Shown here: positions 52,148 through 61,550 of the stretch, one piece after another | Layout: every line of letters begins with the position of its first letter | How positions within the stretch are numbered: position 1 is the first letter of the stretch | From: Pyrinomonadaceae bacterium | GTDB taxonomy: Bacteria; Acidobacteriota; Blastocatellia; Pyrinomonadales; Pyrinomonadaceae | Length of the DNA stretch: 64,000 bases | Direction of reading: 5' to 3' | Assembly (NCBI GenBank): GCA_021463165.1 | Contig: JAJTWY010000014.1 | Span: forward strand, 32,044-96,043 | Program-made: the position numbers and the translations under genes | The notes under the pieces: model-generated | Seen by the model: only the letters and a program-made list of their open reading frames with translations | Databases searched by the model: none | What the model was told of the DNA's origin: nothing

Positions 52148-52462
52148 ATGAAAAGAATGAAATATATCGTGTTCGCGACCCTCGCGATCGCTCTTATGTC
52201 GGTAGCGGCGATGGCACAGGCCGGTGCCGCTGACAACGAATCGACCGTCAGCGCGGCGAAAGCCATCGGCGGCGGCATCGGCTTCGGTCTTGCCGCTGGT
52301 CTTGCAGGTATTGGCCAGGGTCTCGTCGGTTCGCGTGCGGCTGAGGGAGCGGCCCGCAACCCGGGAGCCGCGGGAACTGTTCAGACGATGATGATCATCG
52401 CGCTCGCTCTGATCGAATCGCTCGTTCTGTTTGCTTTGCTTATCGTATTCGTTAAGCTCTAA
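52148..52462 (+). CDS. atpE: ATP synthase F0 subunit c with signal-peptide-like start
   Basis: 104 residues, longer than the usual 80. The first 25 residues look like a cleavable signal ([19 protein letters not shown]). Then helix 1 with GLAGIGQG (Gln57), the ARNP loop, and helix 2 with the ion-carrying Glu90 in [12 protein letters not shown]. Gln57 with Glu90-Ser91 resembles the ligand set of Na-dependent rings, but Leu follows the Ser where those have Thr. The ring could therefore use H or Na. A strong AAAGGAG site precedes it, and a terminator follows. Confidence 0.92.
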   Translation: MKRMKYIVFATLAIALMSVAAMAQAGAADNESTVSAAKAIGGGIGFGLAAGLAGIGQGLVGSRAAEGAARNPGAAGTVQTMMIIALALIESLVLFALLIVFVKL

Positions 52463-52489
52463 ACAGCGCTTTGTACTTAACAGCTTTGG

Positions 52490-52530
52490 AAGGCGTTATC
52501 CTCTGTTCGGGATGGCGCCTTTCGCTTTCT
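52490..52530 (+). terminator. Likely terminator after atpE
   Basis: A 12-bp stem with two G-T pairs (52490-52501 with 52510-52521, around AAGGCG...CGCCTT) and a T-rich tail (TTCGCTTTCT). It lies 28 bp past the atpE stop and would end the F0 transcript before the pseudokinase gene. Confidence 0.65.
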
Positions 52531-52611
52531 GATGCTTCAACACCGCCCGACCAGGTTGTGTGCTATGCTTTTTATTGCAACTTAGGGCTGGATTTTACGT
52601 TCTAAAAATTA

Positions 52612-54219
52612 ATGGTTAACGACGTTGCAGGGAAACTGATCGCTGATAAATATCGAGTCGAAAGCCTTATTCGCGAGAGCGAGTCGGGCGACCTCTATGC
52701 CGCGCGCCACGAGGTGCTCGATAAACCGGTTACGCTCAAGATCCTCCCGGCAGCCTTCGCGGTAGATCAGCGATGGGTCAAACGATTTCTCAGCGAAGCC
52801 CGAGCGGCATCGACGCTTTCCCATGACGGCATACTCAATATCACCGACTTTGGGACCGATTCGAGAGGCGTTTCATACGCCGTCTTCGACCCAATTGAGG
52901 GTAATACACTTGCCAAGTTGAATAGCAGCGAGGAGCCTATCGACGAGAAGCGGGCCATAGGCCTTGCCCGGCAAATTGCGGCCGCCGTTGCCGCGGCCCA
53001 CTCCAAGAATGTCGTCCACGGGCGTCTCGAGCCCAATAGCGTTTTCGTTGGCGAGGGTGATGTTGTCAAGGTATATGGTTTCGGCGCGGACCCCTTGACC
53101 GTTCCCCGCGATGCCGATGTACGCTACCTCGCTCCCGAGCAGTGCAATGGGTACCCTTCGGCCGACGCCCGGTCCGATGTCTATTCGCTCGGTGTCATGA
53201 TCTATGATCTGCTCGCCGGTGTAGTTCCCTATGAAGGAACCACCCCGGCGGACATTCTGGCCCGGCAAAACAGCGAGCCGCCTCCGCCGCTTTCCGCATT
53301 CCGGCGCGACCTTCACCCCGAGATCGAGCCGATCGTCTTGAGCTCGATGGCCATCGATCCGGATCGACGTTATCCGAATATGGAGGCTTTTGCCGAAGAC
53401 CTTGACACACTGGCCGCACGCCTGGGCTCGCCGGTCGCGAACCAGGCTGCCGCTGCCGCCGTCGCCGGCCCAAAAAGAAATGTATGGCAGACGGCTATTT
53501 TTGTGTTTATCGGGATCGCGATCTTCGCCGGCGCGCTGATCTACGCAACGGCGGTTAGGCAAACGGATCCGACCCAGAATCTACAGGCCGATGCAGGCAG
53601 CCTGCCGGTTCAGCCGATCGGCCCTGCGACCGGGGCTCAGGAAGAAAGTCTCGCTAAGCTTCCGGCGCTGACCGATGCCGAGATCATGGCTACCTCCGCA
53701 CAAGGTGCCGATATGCTCCCCGGCGGCGATGGTTTCAACGCATGGGCGAACGGCGGTATACCTCCTGCCGGTGCTCCGTTGGCCGGTTCGATGCCGGGCG
53801 TTCCGTCAGGCGGTGGTTTGGTTCCGCCGACAGGCTATGTTCCTCCGGGCGGACAACTATATACGGTTGGGGATGGTCAAAGCCAATTCATGCCTGATAA
53901 TACGGGCGCCGTGGAGATCATCAATTACACAATTAATCCGGCGACCGGACAATGTATAAAGATCCCTTCGGGCGAGATATTCCCTTGTCCCGGAACGAAG
54001 GCTCCGGCAAAAGCAGCACCGACACCAAATCCTCCAGCCTCTAACACCGCAACGCAGCCGACGCCGGAACCAACACCGGCAACGCCGACGCAGAAGCCGA
54101 TGGCAACGCCGCCGCCAAAAACAAAGCCGGGCGAGACCGAGAAGAAACCAGCCGCGACGACACCGAAAAGCGGCACCGAGAAGAAAACTGACGAACTGCC
54201 GGACGAGTCGAAACCGTAG
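52612..54219 (+). CDS. Transmembrane pseudokinase (Ser/Thr kinase family) with Pro-rich tail
   Basis: 535 residues. Kinase fold at about 14-265. The ATP lysine is kept (TLKILP, about 43), but the glycine loop is lost (RESESG), the catalytic loop is HGRLEPNSV instead of HRDLKPxN (about 136), and DFG is YGFG (about 157). Both catalytic and metal Asp are gone, so phosphotransfer is very unlikely. The rest of the fold is intact (YLAPEQCNG, ARSDVYSLGVMIYDLLAG). One membrane helix (about 293-315), then a long Pro-, Ala- and Thr-rich extracytoplasmic region (for example NPPASNTATQPTPEPTP). Likely a signalling scaffold. No close neighbour on its strand; its stop abuts the stop of the ankyrin gene with no gap. 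Confidence 0.85.
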   Translation: MVNDVAGKLIADKYRVESLIRESESGDLYAARHEVLDKPVTLKILPAAFAVDQRWVKRFLSEARAASTLSHDGILNITDFGTDSRGVSYAVFDPIEGNTLAKLNSSEEPIDEKRAIGLARQIAAAVAAAHSKNVVHGRLEPNSVFVGEGDVVKVYGFGADPLTVPRDADVRYLAPEQCNGYPSADARSDVYSLGVMIYDLLAGVVPYEGTTPADILARQNSEPPPPLSAFRRDLHPEIEPIVLSSMAIDPDRRYPNMEAFAEDLDTLAARLGSPVANQAAAAAVAGPKRNVWQTAIFVFIGIAIFAGALIYATAVRQTDPTQNLQADAGSLPVQPIGPATGAQEESLAKLPALTDAEIMATSAQGADMLPGGDGFNAWANGGIPPAGAPLAGSMPGVPSGGGLVPPTGYVPPGGQLYTVGDGQSQFMPDNTGAVEIINYTINPATGQCIKIPSGEIFPCPGTKAPAKAAPTPNPPASNTATQPTPEPTPATPTQKPMATPPPKTKPGETEKKPAATTPKSGTEKKTDELPDESKP

Positions 54220-55512
54220 CTACTTTGCGGTCAATAGCCGGACGATCTCGCCATTTCCAGCCGCCTTCGCAATGCTCAGAGCCGTATTCCCAGACCGGTC
54301 TCGAATATCTGTTTTCACTTTTGCCTTCAAGAGAGCCTGGACGATCTGATGGTCCCCTTTCTCGACGGCGGCTATCAAAGGAGTACGACCGAGTGCATCG
54401 CGTCGATCTAGATCGATCCTGCGAAGTGCCGCCGCCAACTTTCGCTCAGCGGCTTTTCCCAGCGGGTCAGTCTTGATTGCAGCCGCGAGCGTTGGGATCA
54501 TTACCCTTGCATGGACGAAGGCCGCGACTGCATTCGCATTACCATTCCTGATCGCACGAAAAATAGGAGCTTCACCGGACGCTGCGGAATTGGGATCGGC
54601 CCGCGAAAGCAACGCGAGCGTCGTTAGAAATTGATCATATTCGACCGAATAGTCCAGGGCGGTCAGTCCCTCCTTGTCCCTGACATCGGTTCTGACACCC
54701 GCGGCGAGGAGCTTCGAAACCAAAAGATCGTTGTTGAATCTAGACGCACGTATCAGCGCCGTTTCACCGGAGGCGCTTCTAGATTCCGCATGCTGCCGGT
54801 CGATGAAGGCAAGTTCAAAGGAATGGAACTTCGTCCGGCTCGCCATGTAGAACAAGTACGACTCGCCGTTCGAGTCGAATTCGACCGGAGCCCTGGGCAT
54901 GATGCTGAACTGATAGGCCTCGCCATAGTAGGCGACTGCCATCATGAACGTCGCCGAGTTTCTGTATGGCCGCAGGTCTGGCGGAATATCTCGAAATCTC
55001 AGATTCCCCTCGATCAGGTATCGCCAGACCATATCATGCCGTGGCATCGCATCCGGATCGTAGCCCGACCAGGCGTCCCGATAGGTCTGTCCCCATTTGT
55101 CCTTATGATCCAGATCTGCGCGACGTTCTGCCAATATCGCCAGAGGTGTGCCCTTTTCACTTAACCCGGGTACCGGTCGTGTAGTCAGGAAAAGTGCAGT
55201 TGAACCAAAGTCATTTGTCGCATTAATATCTGCGCCCGCGTCGAGCAGATGGATCAGGGTCGGCGCGACGCCCTCAAAGCTCTTGTTCGTTTCTGGGCGA
55301 AGGACGCGATGGATGCATGGCTGACCGAAGCGGTCCTTAGTATCAGGCGAGATGCCTAGTTTCAGGAAGCGTTTGATCGTTTCCAGATTTGCCTCACCGC
55401 AGGCGCGGAGGAATTTCTCCTCCAAAATCCAACGCGGAATCCGCGATGACTCTCCGAGGACTGTCACAGCAAACGCGCAAAGCAACAATAAGGGAAAACC
55501 CAGACGCATCAT
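54220..55512 (-). CDS. Exported ankyrin-repeat protein
   Basis: 430 residues from the ATG at 55510-55512, overlapping the moxR stop by four bases (ATGA). Signal peptide [20 protein letters not shown]. Ankyrin repeats near residues 30-125 and again 260-430 ([60 protein letters not shown]); the middle is unassigned. Ankyrin repeats bind proteins. Being translated directly after moxR suggests a role with that chaperone-like system in the periplasm. Partner unknown. Confidence 0.82.
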   Translation of the reverse strand: MMRLGFPLLLLCAFAVTVLGESSRIPRWILEEKFLRACGEANLETIKRFLKLGISPDTKDRFGQPCIHRVLRPETNKSFEGVAPTLIHLLDAGADINATNDFGSTALFLTTRPVPGLSEKGTPLAILAERRADLDHKDKWGQTYRDAWSGYDPDAMPRHDMVWRYLIEGNLRFRDIPPDLRPYRNSATFMMAVAYYGEAYQFSIMPRAPVEFDSNGESYLFYMASRTKFHSFELAFIDRQHAESRSASGETALIRASRFNNDLLVSKLLAAGVRTDVRDKEGLTALDYSVEYDQFLTTLALLSRADPNSAASGEAPIFRAIRNGNANAVAAFVHARVMIPTLAAAIKTDPLGKAAERKLAAALRRIDLDRRDALGRTPLIAAVEKGDHQIVQALLKAKVKTDIRDRSGNTALSIAKAAGNGEIVRLLTAK

Positions 55513-56462
55513 CGGGGAACTTCAACAGTCTTTACGATATCGGAGATCACGGCGTCGGGTATAGCTCCGTCGAGTTCCGCTTCGGCCCTTAAGGCAAGCC
55601 GATGCCGAAGCACCGGTAACGCCACGTCGCGAACGTCGTCCGGTGTAGGGAAATCGCGTCCGCGGATGGCTGCCAGCGCCTTTGAGCAAAGAAGCAATGC
55701 GACCGATGCCCGGGGACTGGCGCCGTACAGAACATTGGGATGCGTACGGGTCTTCCTGACGATCTCGACAACATATTTTTGGATGCCGGGTTCCATCCGC
55801 ATTGCCCGCACTTCGGCCCTGCAATGCTGGACCACCGTGGCATCCGAAAGCGGTACGATCTCGACATTCTGCAGGTGTCGGGAGTTGAAACCGGCATCCC
55901 AGCGGGCGACGATCTCCTCTTCATCGGTCTGAACGGGATAGTCGATGAGGATCTTCATCAGAAAGCGGTCCAATTGCGCCTCAGGCAGCGGATACGTGCC
56001 TTCATACTCTATCGGGTTCTCAGTCGCGAGAACCGTAAAAAGCGGCGAGAGTGGGTACCGCTCTCCGTCAATGGTGGTTTGCCGCTCTTCCATTGCCTCG
56101 AGCAAAGCTGCCTGCGTCTTTGGCGGCGTACGATTGATCTCATCAGCCAGAAGAATGTCGGTGAAGATAGGCCCGTGCCGAAGACTGAACTGCGACGTCT
56201 GCATGTTAAAAACATTCGTTCCGGTAATGTCCGAAGGCATCAGGTCGGGCGTAAACTGTATTCGCGAAAATTGTGCCCCAACGATATGCGCGAGGGTTTT
56301 GACAGTGAGGGTTTTCGCCGTGCCCGGAACCCCTTCGATCAATGCATGGCCTTCGGCCAGCAAGGCGACAAGCAGTTGCTCGACGACATCGTCCTGGCCG
56401 ACGACCGTCTTACGAAGCTCGTTAAGGATATGTGAAACGGTAGAAGGCGTATAAGTCAGCAT
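55509..56462 (-). CDS. MoxR-family AAA+ ATPase
   Basis: 317 residues. Walker A GVPGTAKT (44-51), Walker [10 protein letters not shown], sensor-1 [25 protein letters not shown], and arginine-finger/sensor-2 ([11 protein letters not shown]) are complete. MoxR enzymes act as chaperones that load metal or assemble envelope complexes with a DUF58 (VWA-linked) partner. Here the cluster has DUF4129-like, DUF4350-like and TauE proteins, but the usual DUF58 gene is not in the window. It is joined to the ankyrin gene (4-base overlap) and touches the TauE stop. Confidence 0.93.
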   Translation of the reverse strand: MLTYTPSTVSHILNELRKTVVGQDDVVEQLLVALLAEGHALIEGVPGTAKTLTVKTLAHIVGAQFSRIQFTPDLMPSDITGTNVFNMQTSQFSLRHGPIFTDILLADEINRTPPKTQAALLEAMEERQTTIDGERYPLSPLFTVLATENPIEYEGTYPLPEAQLDRFLMKILIDYPVQTDEEEIVARWDAGFNSRHLQNVEIVPLSDATVVQHCRAEVRAMRMEPGIQKYVVEIVRKTRTHPNVLYGASPRASVALLLCSKALAAIRGRDFPTPDDVRDVALPVLRHRLALRAEAELDGAIPDAVISDIVKTVEVPR

Positions 56463-57206
56463 TTATGAAAAGAGGTCGTAAAAGGTCTTGATCGCCAGTA
56501 GGATGACAGCCGTAAGAAATATTCGTCGCAGCCACTCCTCGTTCAGTCGTGTCGAAAGATAAGCGCCCGCATAGCCGCCCGCGAACATCGTGATGCCAAG
56601 GATCAGGCCGAGCTTGTAGTCCACTAAACCTTGCCACATAAAGATCACCGTTGCAATCAACGAAGAAAACAGGTTGATCAGCTTGGTCGATGCAACAGCT
56701 TCGACATACTGCATACCGCCGACACCGACCAAAACTGCCGTCAGCATCGTCGTGTAGCCGCCGCTGAACAGGCCGCCGTAGATCCCGAGGACGAACGTCA
56801 GAAGAAGCACCGCCGGCACTGCCAGATGCCCTTTGATCGGCTCTTTTGGCGACCGAATGATCATGAACAAAGCGACAACGATCATTGCGACGGAAACTAT
56901 CATTTTCAATGTCTCGCCGCCGATCACCCCGACCAGCGCCGCACCGATCCCCGAAGCAACCACGGTAATTGCGATCAAAGGAGTGGTTCTCCGAATGTCG
57001 ATACGCCCCGCGCGTAGGAAAGGGATCGAGCTCCCGACTGACATAAAGACCAAGCCGAACATATTCGTCGCTACCGCGATCTTCGGGTCGATACCGAGCT
57101 GGAACATTGCCGGAACTGTGATCAGCGAATTGCTGCCCGTAACGACCCCGATGGCGCTCGTCACAAAGAAGATCACTACCAGAAGAATGATGGACAAGCT
57201 CGTCAT
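56463..57206 (-). CDS. TauE/SafE-type sulfite or organo-sulfur exporter
   Basis: 247 residues. About eight membrane helices with the family's two halves: SAIGVVTGSNSLITVPAMFQLGIDPKIAVATN near the start and LGIYGGLFSGGYTTMLTAVLVGVGGM in the second half. Moves sulfite, sulfonates or related anions. Its stop is at 56463, one base from the MoxR start, and its start lies close to the DUF4350-like stop. Its place within a MoxR cluster is unusual; the substrate here is not known. Confidence 0.86.
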   Translation of the reverse strand: MTSLSIILLVVIFFVTSAIGVVTGSNSLITVPAMFQLGIDPKIAVATNMFGLVFMSVGSSIPFLRAGRIDIRRTTPLIAITVVASGIGAALVGVIGGETLKMIVSVAMIVVALFMIIRSPKEPIKGHLAVPAVLLLTFVLGIYGGLFSGGYTTMLTAVLVGVGGMQYVEAVASTKLINLFSSLIATVIFMWQGLVDYKLGLILGITMFAGGYAGAYLSTRLNEEWLRRIFLTAVILLAIKTFYDLFS

Positions 57207-57210
57207 TCGC

Positions 57211-58560
57211 TCAGTTCCCCGCCCTCCCCGTTCGCGTTAGCCCGAGTTTCCGCTCTATCGCGCGAAGATCCGCCGCCAACTTCAGCGTCTCGCGTCGGCT
57301 TGTCGGCCCGCCAAAAGTTATATCCTCGCAGCGATGAAGGATCTCAGCGACCTGGCCCGCCTCAAGACCCGTCCTCTCGGCTATCCGGGCCGCAAGGTCC
57401 TCGACCTTTGCTGTTGAACTGTCCAGCCCGTAGAGCCTCGATACACGGCGTCGAAACTCTGAGTATAGATTCTCGATCGCCAGATCGTAGGCCTTTGTCC
57501 GGTGCTGGAGATCGGACATCGCCGCGACATATTCGAGCTTTGACAAGCGGTCCGGCTCAGCTTCCGGTATTGGCCGCGCAAACCGCCTGCTCCGCGAGAA
57601 AAATACGAGCCCGACAATAACGATCAATTGAATGAAGATCGCCACGACCGGCGTTCCCGAGAAGAACTGCAGAAATCTATTGCTGTTGGCACCGAATCCT
57701 TGATGATATTCGTCAAACGCGACCGTGCCGTCAGTGGATACCAGATTGAGAGCAAGCTGGGCGTTGTCGACAAGATCGATCCCGCCGTTTGAAATAATGA
57801 ACGGGTCGGCCAGATAGACTATCTCGCCATCTCCGTAAGGAACGGCTACCACGAGATTCGATCCCGTCGCTCCAAGATGAACCACGGGGCCAAACTGACT
57901 TGGCGATTCGACCGACGGTTTCGACTCGGCCCCAACAGCCGGCGGATCGGTCCGGAAAGTCGCTATCTCTTCATCATCATCATCGACCGATCGTTCGAAC
58001 TCGACCGATGCCGCAAATCTGGAAGCCTGGACGGCATTGACATCTTGCGTGAAAAGGGTCGGCTGCACGGGCTTTGTCGCGGGTGTCGTACCGATCATCT
58101 GCTTCTGGTCGGAGGGATCGGCCGTATAGATATCGGGGTTCAGGGCGTTCACGATATCTATCCGCCACGTCGCGGATGTCGTCATCAGCCCCTTTGGCGG
58201 CTCTCGGTCGACAACGACCAGCCGCCTTCCGGTCGCTACCCAACGGAGAAGATCATCGATCTCCGGATCCGTGAATTGGTGTCGGAGATTCCCGGTGATC
58301 ACAAAAACATTCGGTGCTTTATCACCAGAAGTGATCAGCGCGGCCGGCGGCTCGCGCCATTGCAGCGGACGGCGTCCGGTCTCAGCCAGGAGCGTAAAAA
58401 ATGCCTGTGTACCGGTCGAACCAGAATTGAAGGTCGAGCGGTTGGGTGAAAGCTCGCTGTCTGGTGTCTTCTCTTTCCGGGTGTATGACGCCGCGTTCAG
58501 GCCGATCAGGATCACTCCGAACAGGATCAGAACAACAAAAATGACCAGCCTCTGTTTCAT
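57211..58560 (-). CDS. DUF4350-like membrane protein
   Basis: 449 residues from the ATG at 58558-58560, overlapping the previous gene's stop by four bases. N-terminal membrane helix (VIFVVLILFGVILIGLNAAS), then a GATase-like domain (FNSGSTGTQAFFTLLAETGRRP, VFVITGNLRHQFTDPEIDDLLRWVATGRRLVVVDREPP). A later helix (VVAIFIQLIVIVGLVFFS) precedes a cytoplasmic helical tail. DUF4350 proteins accompany MoxR and DUF58 in many genomes; function unknown. Part of the tightly packed run with MoxR. Confidence 0.82.
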   Translation of the reverse strand: MKQRLVIFVVLILFGVILIGLNAASYTRKEKTPDSELSPNRSTFNSGSTGTQAFFTLLAETGRRPLQWREPPAALITSGDKAPNVFVITGNLRHQFTDPEIDDLLRWVATGRRLVVVDREPPKGLMTTSATWRIDIVNALNPDIYTADPSDQKQMIGTTPATKPVQPTLFTQDVNAVQASRFAASVEFERSVDDDDEEIATFRTDPPAVGAESKPSVESPSQFGPVVHLGATGSNLVVAVPYGDGEIVYLADPFIISNGGIDLVDNAQLALNLVSTDGTVAFDEYHQGFGANSNRFLQFFSGTPVVAIFIQLIVIVGLVFFSRSRRFARPIPEAEPDRLSKLEYVAAMSDLQHRTKAYDLAIENLYSEFRRRVSRLYGLDSSTAKVEDLAARIAERTGLEAGQVAEILHRCEDITFGGPTSRRETLKLAADLRAIERKLGLTRTGRAGN

Positions 58561-59615
58561 TTTGAAGCCCGTCCTGCGTTCGAAAGCATCCTGAGATAGT
58601 TGGCGCGAAATTCTTCCCAATCACTCACATCCGCCGCCCTGAAACCGTACCAGTTATTCTCAAAACTAAGCGTCAACGCACGCAGGTGCTCAAATATCTC
58701 GTTGCTGTTTCTGACATCGCGCAAATAGTCGCGATTTGTCTTATGCCGCGCCAGCCGTAGGACCTTTCGATCGGCCATATCGCACAAAGCGGCGATGTAC
58801 CCTTTGCGGATCGCCCCGCGCAAATTTCCAGCCCTCGCAAGACTCTCAGCCTCGCTAAAGATGTCCGACGCCGACTCATCACGACTGATCCTCTCGCCGA
58901 GGATCACGCGATCGGCATCGTCTTTGCCCTTCGCCCATCCAAAACCACGCCGGACGAACGGCGCGAATCTGTAGATGAGGAACGCGATCAAAGCTATCAC
59001 GGCAGTCAGAATGACGATCTGAAGTATAAATTGCAGCGAGCCGATCCCGCTCGACGGCGAGCGCTCGGATTCGGGCGCCGGCGGGAACGTGCGGGCGAGC
59101 CATTCGAGAAACTCGCGCCACCATTTTTCCATCCTGCTCTCTGCCTTCGGCTCCGGCTTTCTATATTCTTCGCGCCCAAGGATCTCAGCGAGCTTTTGCT
59201 TGTCCTCGTCCTTTGAGCGGGCCTTGGCCGAGGCCTTTTGACGGATCTCAACGGCTACCGTGATCGCCAACAGACGTTCGCTGACCTCGGAAAGGATCGC
59301 TGTTCGTTTTGACCCGTCCGTTTGATCTGAAAGTTCTTTTAATTTGGCATGGAGCCATTTATTGTCAGTTTCGACGCTTCCCCCGGGCAATTCGATAGTT
59401 TCGTTTGCCGGAACGTCCCTCTCGATCGACCGCACGAGGGCCCGCTCTTCTTCAGGGGTGGATACCCCAACTCGCCTAAGCAACTGCTCGACGCCGACCC
59501 GGGCAGATCCCAACCGACCGATGTAGTTCTGTGGCGTAACAGCGAGCACGCTCGTCGTGGATATCAGGAGTACAACGAGCAGCGAGCAGAAGGTGGCCTC
59601 TTTAAATGATTTCAT
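58557..59615 (-). CDS. DUF4129-like membrane protein
   Basis: 352 residues from the ATG at 59613-59615 (AAGGG just upstream); the frame opens at a TTG 24 bases earlier. Signal peptide at 1-23, a periplasmic helical region, one central membrane helix (about residues 190-215: LQFILQIVILTAVIALIAFLIY), and a C-terminal domain (AESLARAGNLRGAIRKGYIAALCDMAD, HKTNRDYLRDV) typical of DUF4129. Found with MoxR in many genomes, thought to be part of an envelope assembly system. Coupled by a 4-base overlap to the DUF4350-like gene. Confidence 0.82.
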   Translation of the reverse strand: MKSFKEATFCSLLVVLLISTTSVLAVTPQNYIGRLGSARVGVEQLLRRVGVSTPEEERALVRSIERDVPANETIELPGGSVETDNKWLHAKLKELSDQTDGSKRTAILSEVSERLLAITVAVEIRQKASAKARSKDEDKQKLAEILGREEYRKPEPKAESRMEKWWREFLEWLARTFPPAPESERSPSSGIGSLQFILQIVILTAVIALIAFLIYRFAPFVRRGFGWAKGKDDADRVILGERISRDESASDIFSEAESLARAGNLRGAIRKGYIAALCDMADRKVLRLARHKTNRDYLRDVRNSNEIFEHLRALTLSFENNWYGFRAADVSDWEEFRANYLRMLSNAGRASK

Positions 59616-59686
59616 CCCTTGTCCGATCAATCTTAGCAAGAAAACTCGATGATCTGGATGTTGACGATCAAAGCAGGGGGTGATCG

Positions 59687-61468
59687 CTATTCGATAGTGC
59701 AGTTGAAATCCTGGAAAGTGGAGAATCTATCTGAACCGTGGTCGATCGCAATATCGCGTCGAACGTGGTCGATATGAACGACCGACATCAAAAGTGTCGC
59801 GTGCTGATCGACAAGCCGCAGGCTGAGGTCGCGGCCCGAGATGTCTCGGCCAGCAAGGTCCGACAACAGATAATGCACCGATGCAAAGCCCGGCACGCTC
59901 CCAAGTTTGACCCTTGAAAGCAAACCGGTCGATGAAAATATTTCGAGCTCGGGCTGACCGCTTGTTCCTTTGTCATCAATGTTGATCACACAGATAACTT
60001 CGTCGCGGACGATCTTACCGCTTCCGATTTCCAGTCGGGCCCCCGATGTAATGTAATCGGTCGCTATGCCGCCGCGCGGTGCTTGTCGCTGATATCCGCG
60101 GGCTGCGGCCAAGCCCGGGCGGAAGTGTGTGAAGGCGAAGGCTTTCCATTCCGGCACAAGCAGTTCGACCTTCATCAATGTGTGATTCGACGTCGGTGCG
60201 ATCGCAAGCGATAGGCCGCCCGAAAAATCCGCGGGAAGGCCGAGCCGCGATGAATCGATCACGCAACTTTGCTGACCGCCTAATTTCAGTACACCGTTTT
60301 GGATCTGTTTTGCGGGTATTCCGAGTCGCGACTGATCAGGATCGTTCATCATTTGCCATGGGACGTTTCCGAGCTTGTCGACGATAAACGGGCGCAGCCA
60401 AAGGAACTCCTCTATCGGAGCTCCGGAACTCAAGTGAAATTTCGATTCCAGCGTGATGCCGCCGATGCGCTTTGAGTTGAAAACAAGCGGCGTGTACAGA
60501 ATATTCTTAGCCTTGAAACGGCCGGCCGAGTCGATAGGTACTTTGGGCGGCGACGGATCATATGGACTTTGATGGATCGGATGTTCGATGCTGAACCGCT
60601 TTCGTTCCGGGTGCCTGATCATCATATAGGCAAAATTCTTAACCGAATCGGCCTTGTTCGTAACGACGATCGTGCCCCCCTCATTAGTGAGCATTGTTTG
60701 TTCGGCAGTCGTGCCCGGATCCTTCTCCCCGAATACGGACTTGGTGTCCTTGAGGAGTTCGCCGCGACGAAGATCCAGCAGCAGCGATGCCCCCGGCTTT
60801 AGCTGATAGCCGATACTTTTTAGCCGCTGGCCGACGGGATCGAATATCGAAATGCTGCCTGAGCTTCGCTGTCTATACGGGTTAAAGACACTAAATATGC
60901 ACTCATACTCCCTCAGCGGCGGAAAGGGCATTGAATAGAAGAACGGATCGGGCTTTTGAAGCTGGACGGGATCCGGATTGGCATGCACGTTGTCGAACGA
61001 ATGCTCTGTAGTCCATCGAACGAACGCCGAACTAAAAAGATCGCTCGCGTGCATCGGTGTTCTGGTGCTTGGCCGCAATCGCACCTTCAATCCGCCGAAG
61101 AATGGCTTCTGATCGCCCAGAAGTTCCCGTACCAACAAGACGGTGGTCTGCATCGCGGGAACAAATAGCCGTTTGGTCACACCGTCCGGCCCGATCGGCC
61201 GGCCCGTCGAATCAAACAGACATATCTCGTATTCGGTACGGTCGACGCCATCGTGATACCCCTTCGGGCCAACAAAGGTGTCGGATGTGAGAATGATCTC
61301 AGCCCGTACTCCGGTACCAGGGTCGTCCAGAATGAACGGGGCACAGACCTCAAGCCAACAGACTTTCTCCGGCTCTCCCTGGCTCCATACGGAGGGGCTC
61401 ACGGATAACATCGGAAGGGCGCACGACAACGCTGAAAGGAACTCTCTCCTTTGGAGAACGTTTTTCAT
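59687..61468 (-). CDS. Uncharacterised Tat-exported protein
   Basis: 593 residues. The start has a twin-arginine signal, QRREFLSALSCALPMLSVS. The rest is beta-rich with no recognised catalytic motif; landmarks are EVCAPFILDDPGTGVRAEII, SGSISIFDPVGQRLKSIGY and ATDYITSGARLEIGSG. Some features hint at a repeated beta-sandwich. Tat export suggests folding or cofactor loading in the cytoplasm first. Between the DUF4129-like gene and the multi-helix membrane gene of the MoxR cluster, so a part in the same system is possible. No family assigned. Confidence 0.7.
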   Translation of the reverse strand: MKNVLQRREFLSALSCALPMLSVSPSVWSQGEPEKVCWLEVCAPFILDDPGTGVRAEIILTSDTFVGPKGYHDGVDRTEYEICLFDSTGRPIGPDGVTKRLFVPAMQTTVLLVRELLGDQKPFFGGLKVRLRPSTRTPMHASDLFSSAFVRWTTEHSFDNVHANPDPVQLQKPDPFFYSMPFPPLREYECIFSVFNPYRQRSSGSISIFDPVGQRLKSIGYQLKPGASLLLDLRRGELLKDTKSVFGEKDPGTTAEQTMLTNEGGTIVVTNKADSVKNFAYMMIRHPERKRFSIEHPIHQSPYDPSPPKVPIDSAGRFKAKNILYTPLVFNSKRIGGITLESKFHLSSGAPIEEFLWLRPFIVDKLGNVPWQMMNDPDQSRLGIPAKQIQNGVLKLGGQQSCVIDSSRLGLPADFSGGLSLAIAPTSNHTLMKVELLVPEWKAFAFTHFRPGLAAARGYQRQAPRGGIATDYITSGARLEIGSGKIVRDEVICVINIDDKGTSGQPELEIFSSTGLLSRVKLGSVPGFASVHYLLSDLAGRDISGRDLSLRLVDQHATLLMSVVHIDHVRRDIAIDHGSDRFSTFQDFNCTIE

Positions 61469-61550
61469 AAGCGACGGTCGCCGTTACTGCTAGCTGTGAT
61501 TGGAACAATAACAGAATTTGATAGAAATAAAAACCCAACTGGAAAAGAGG

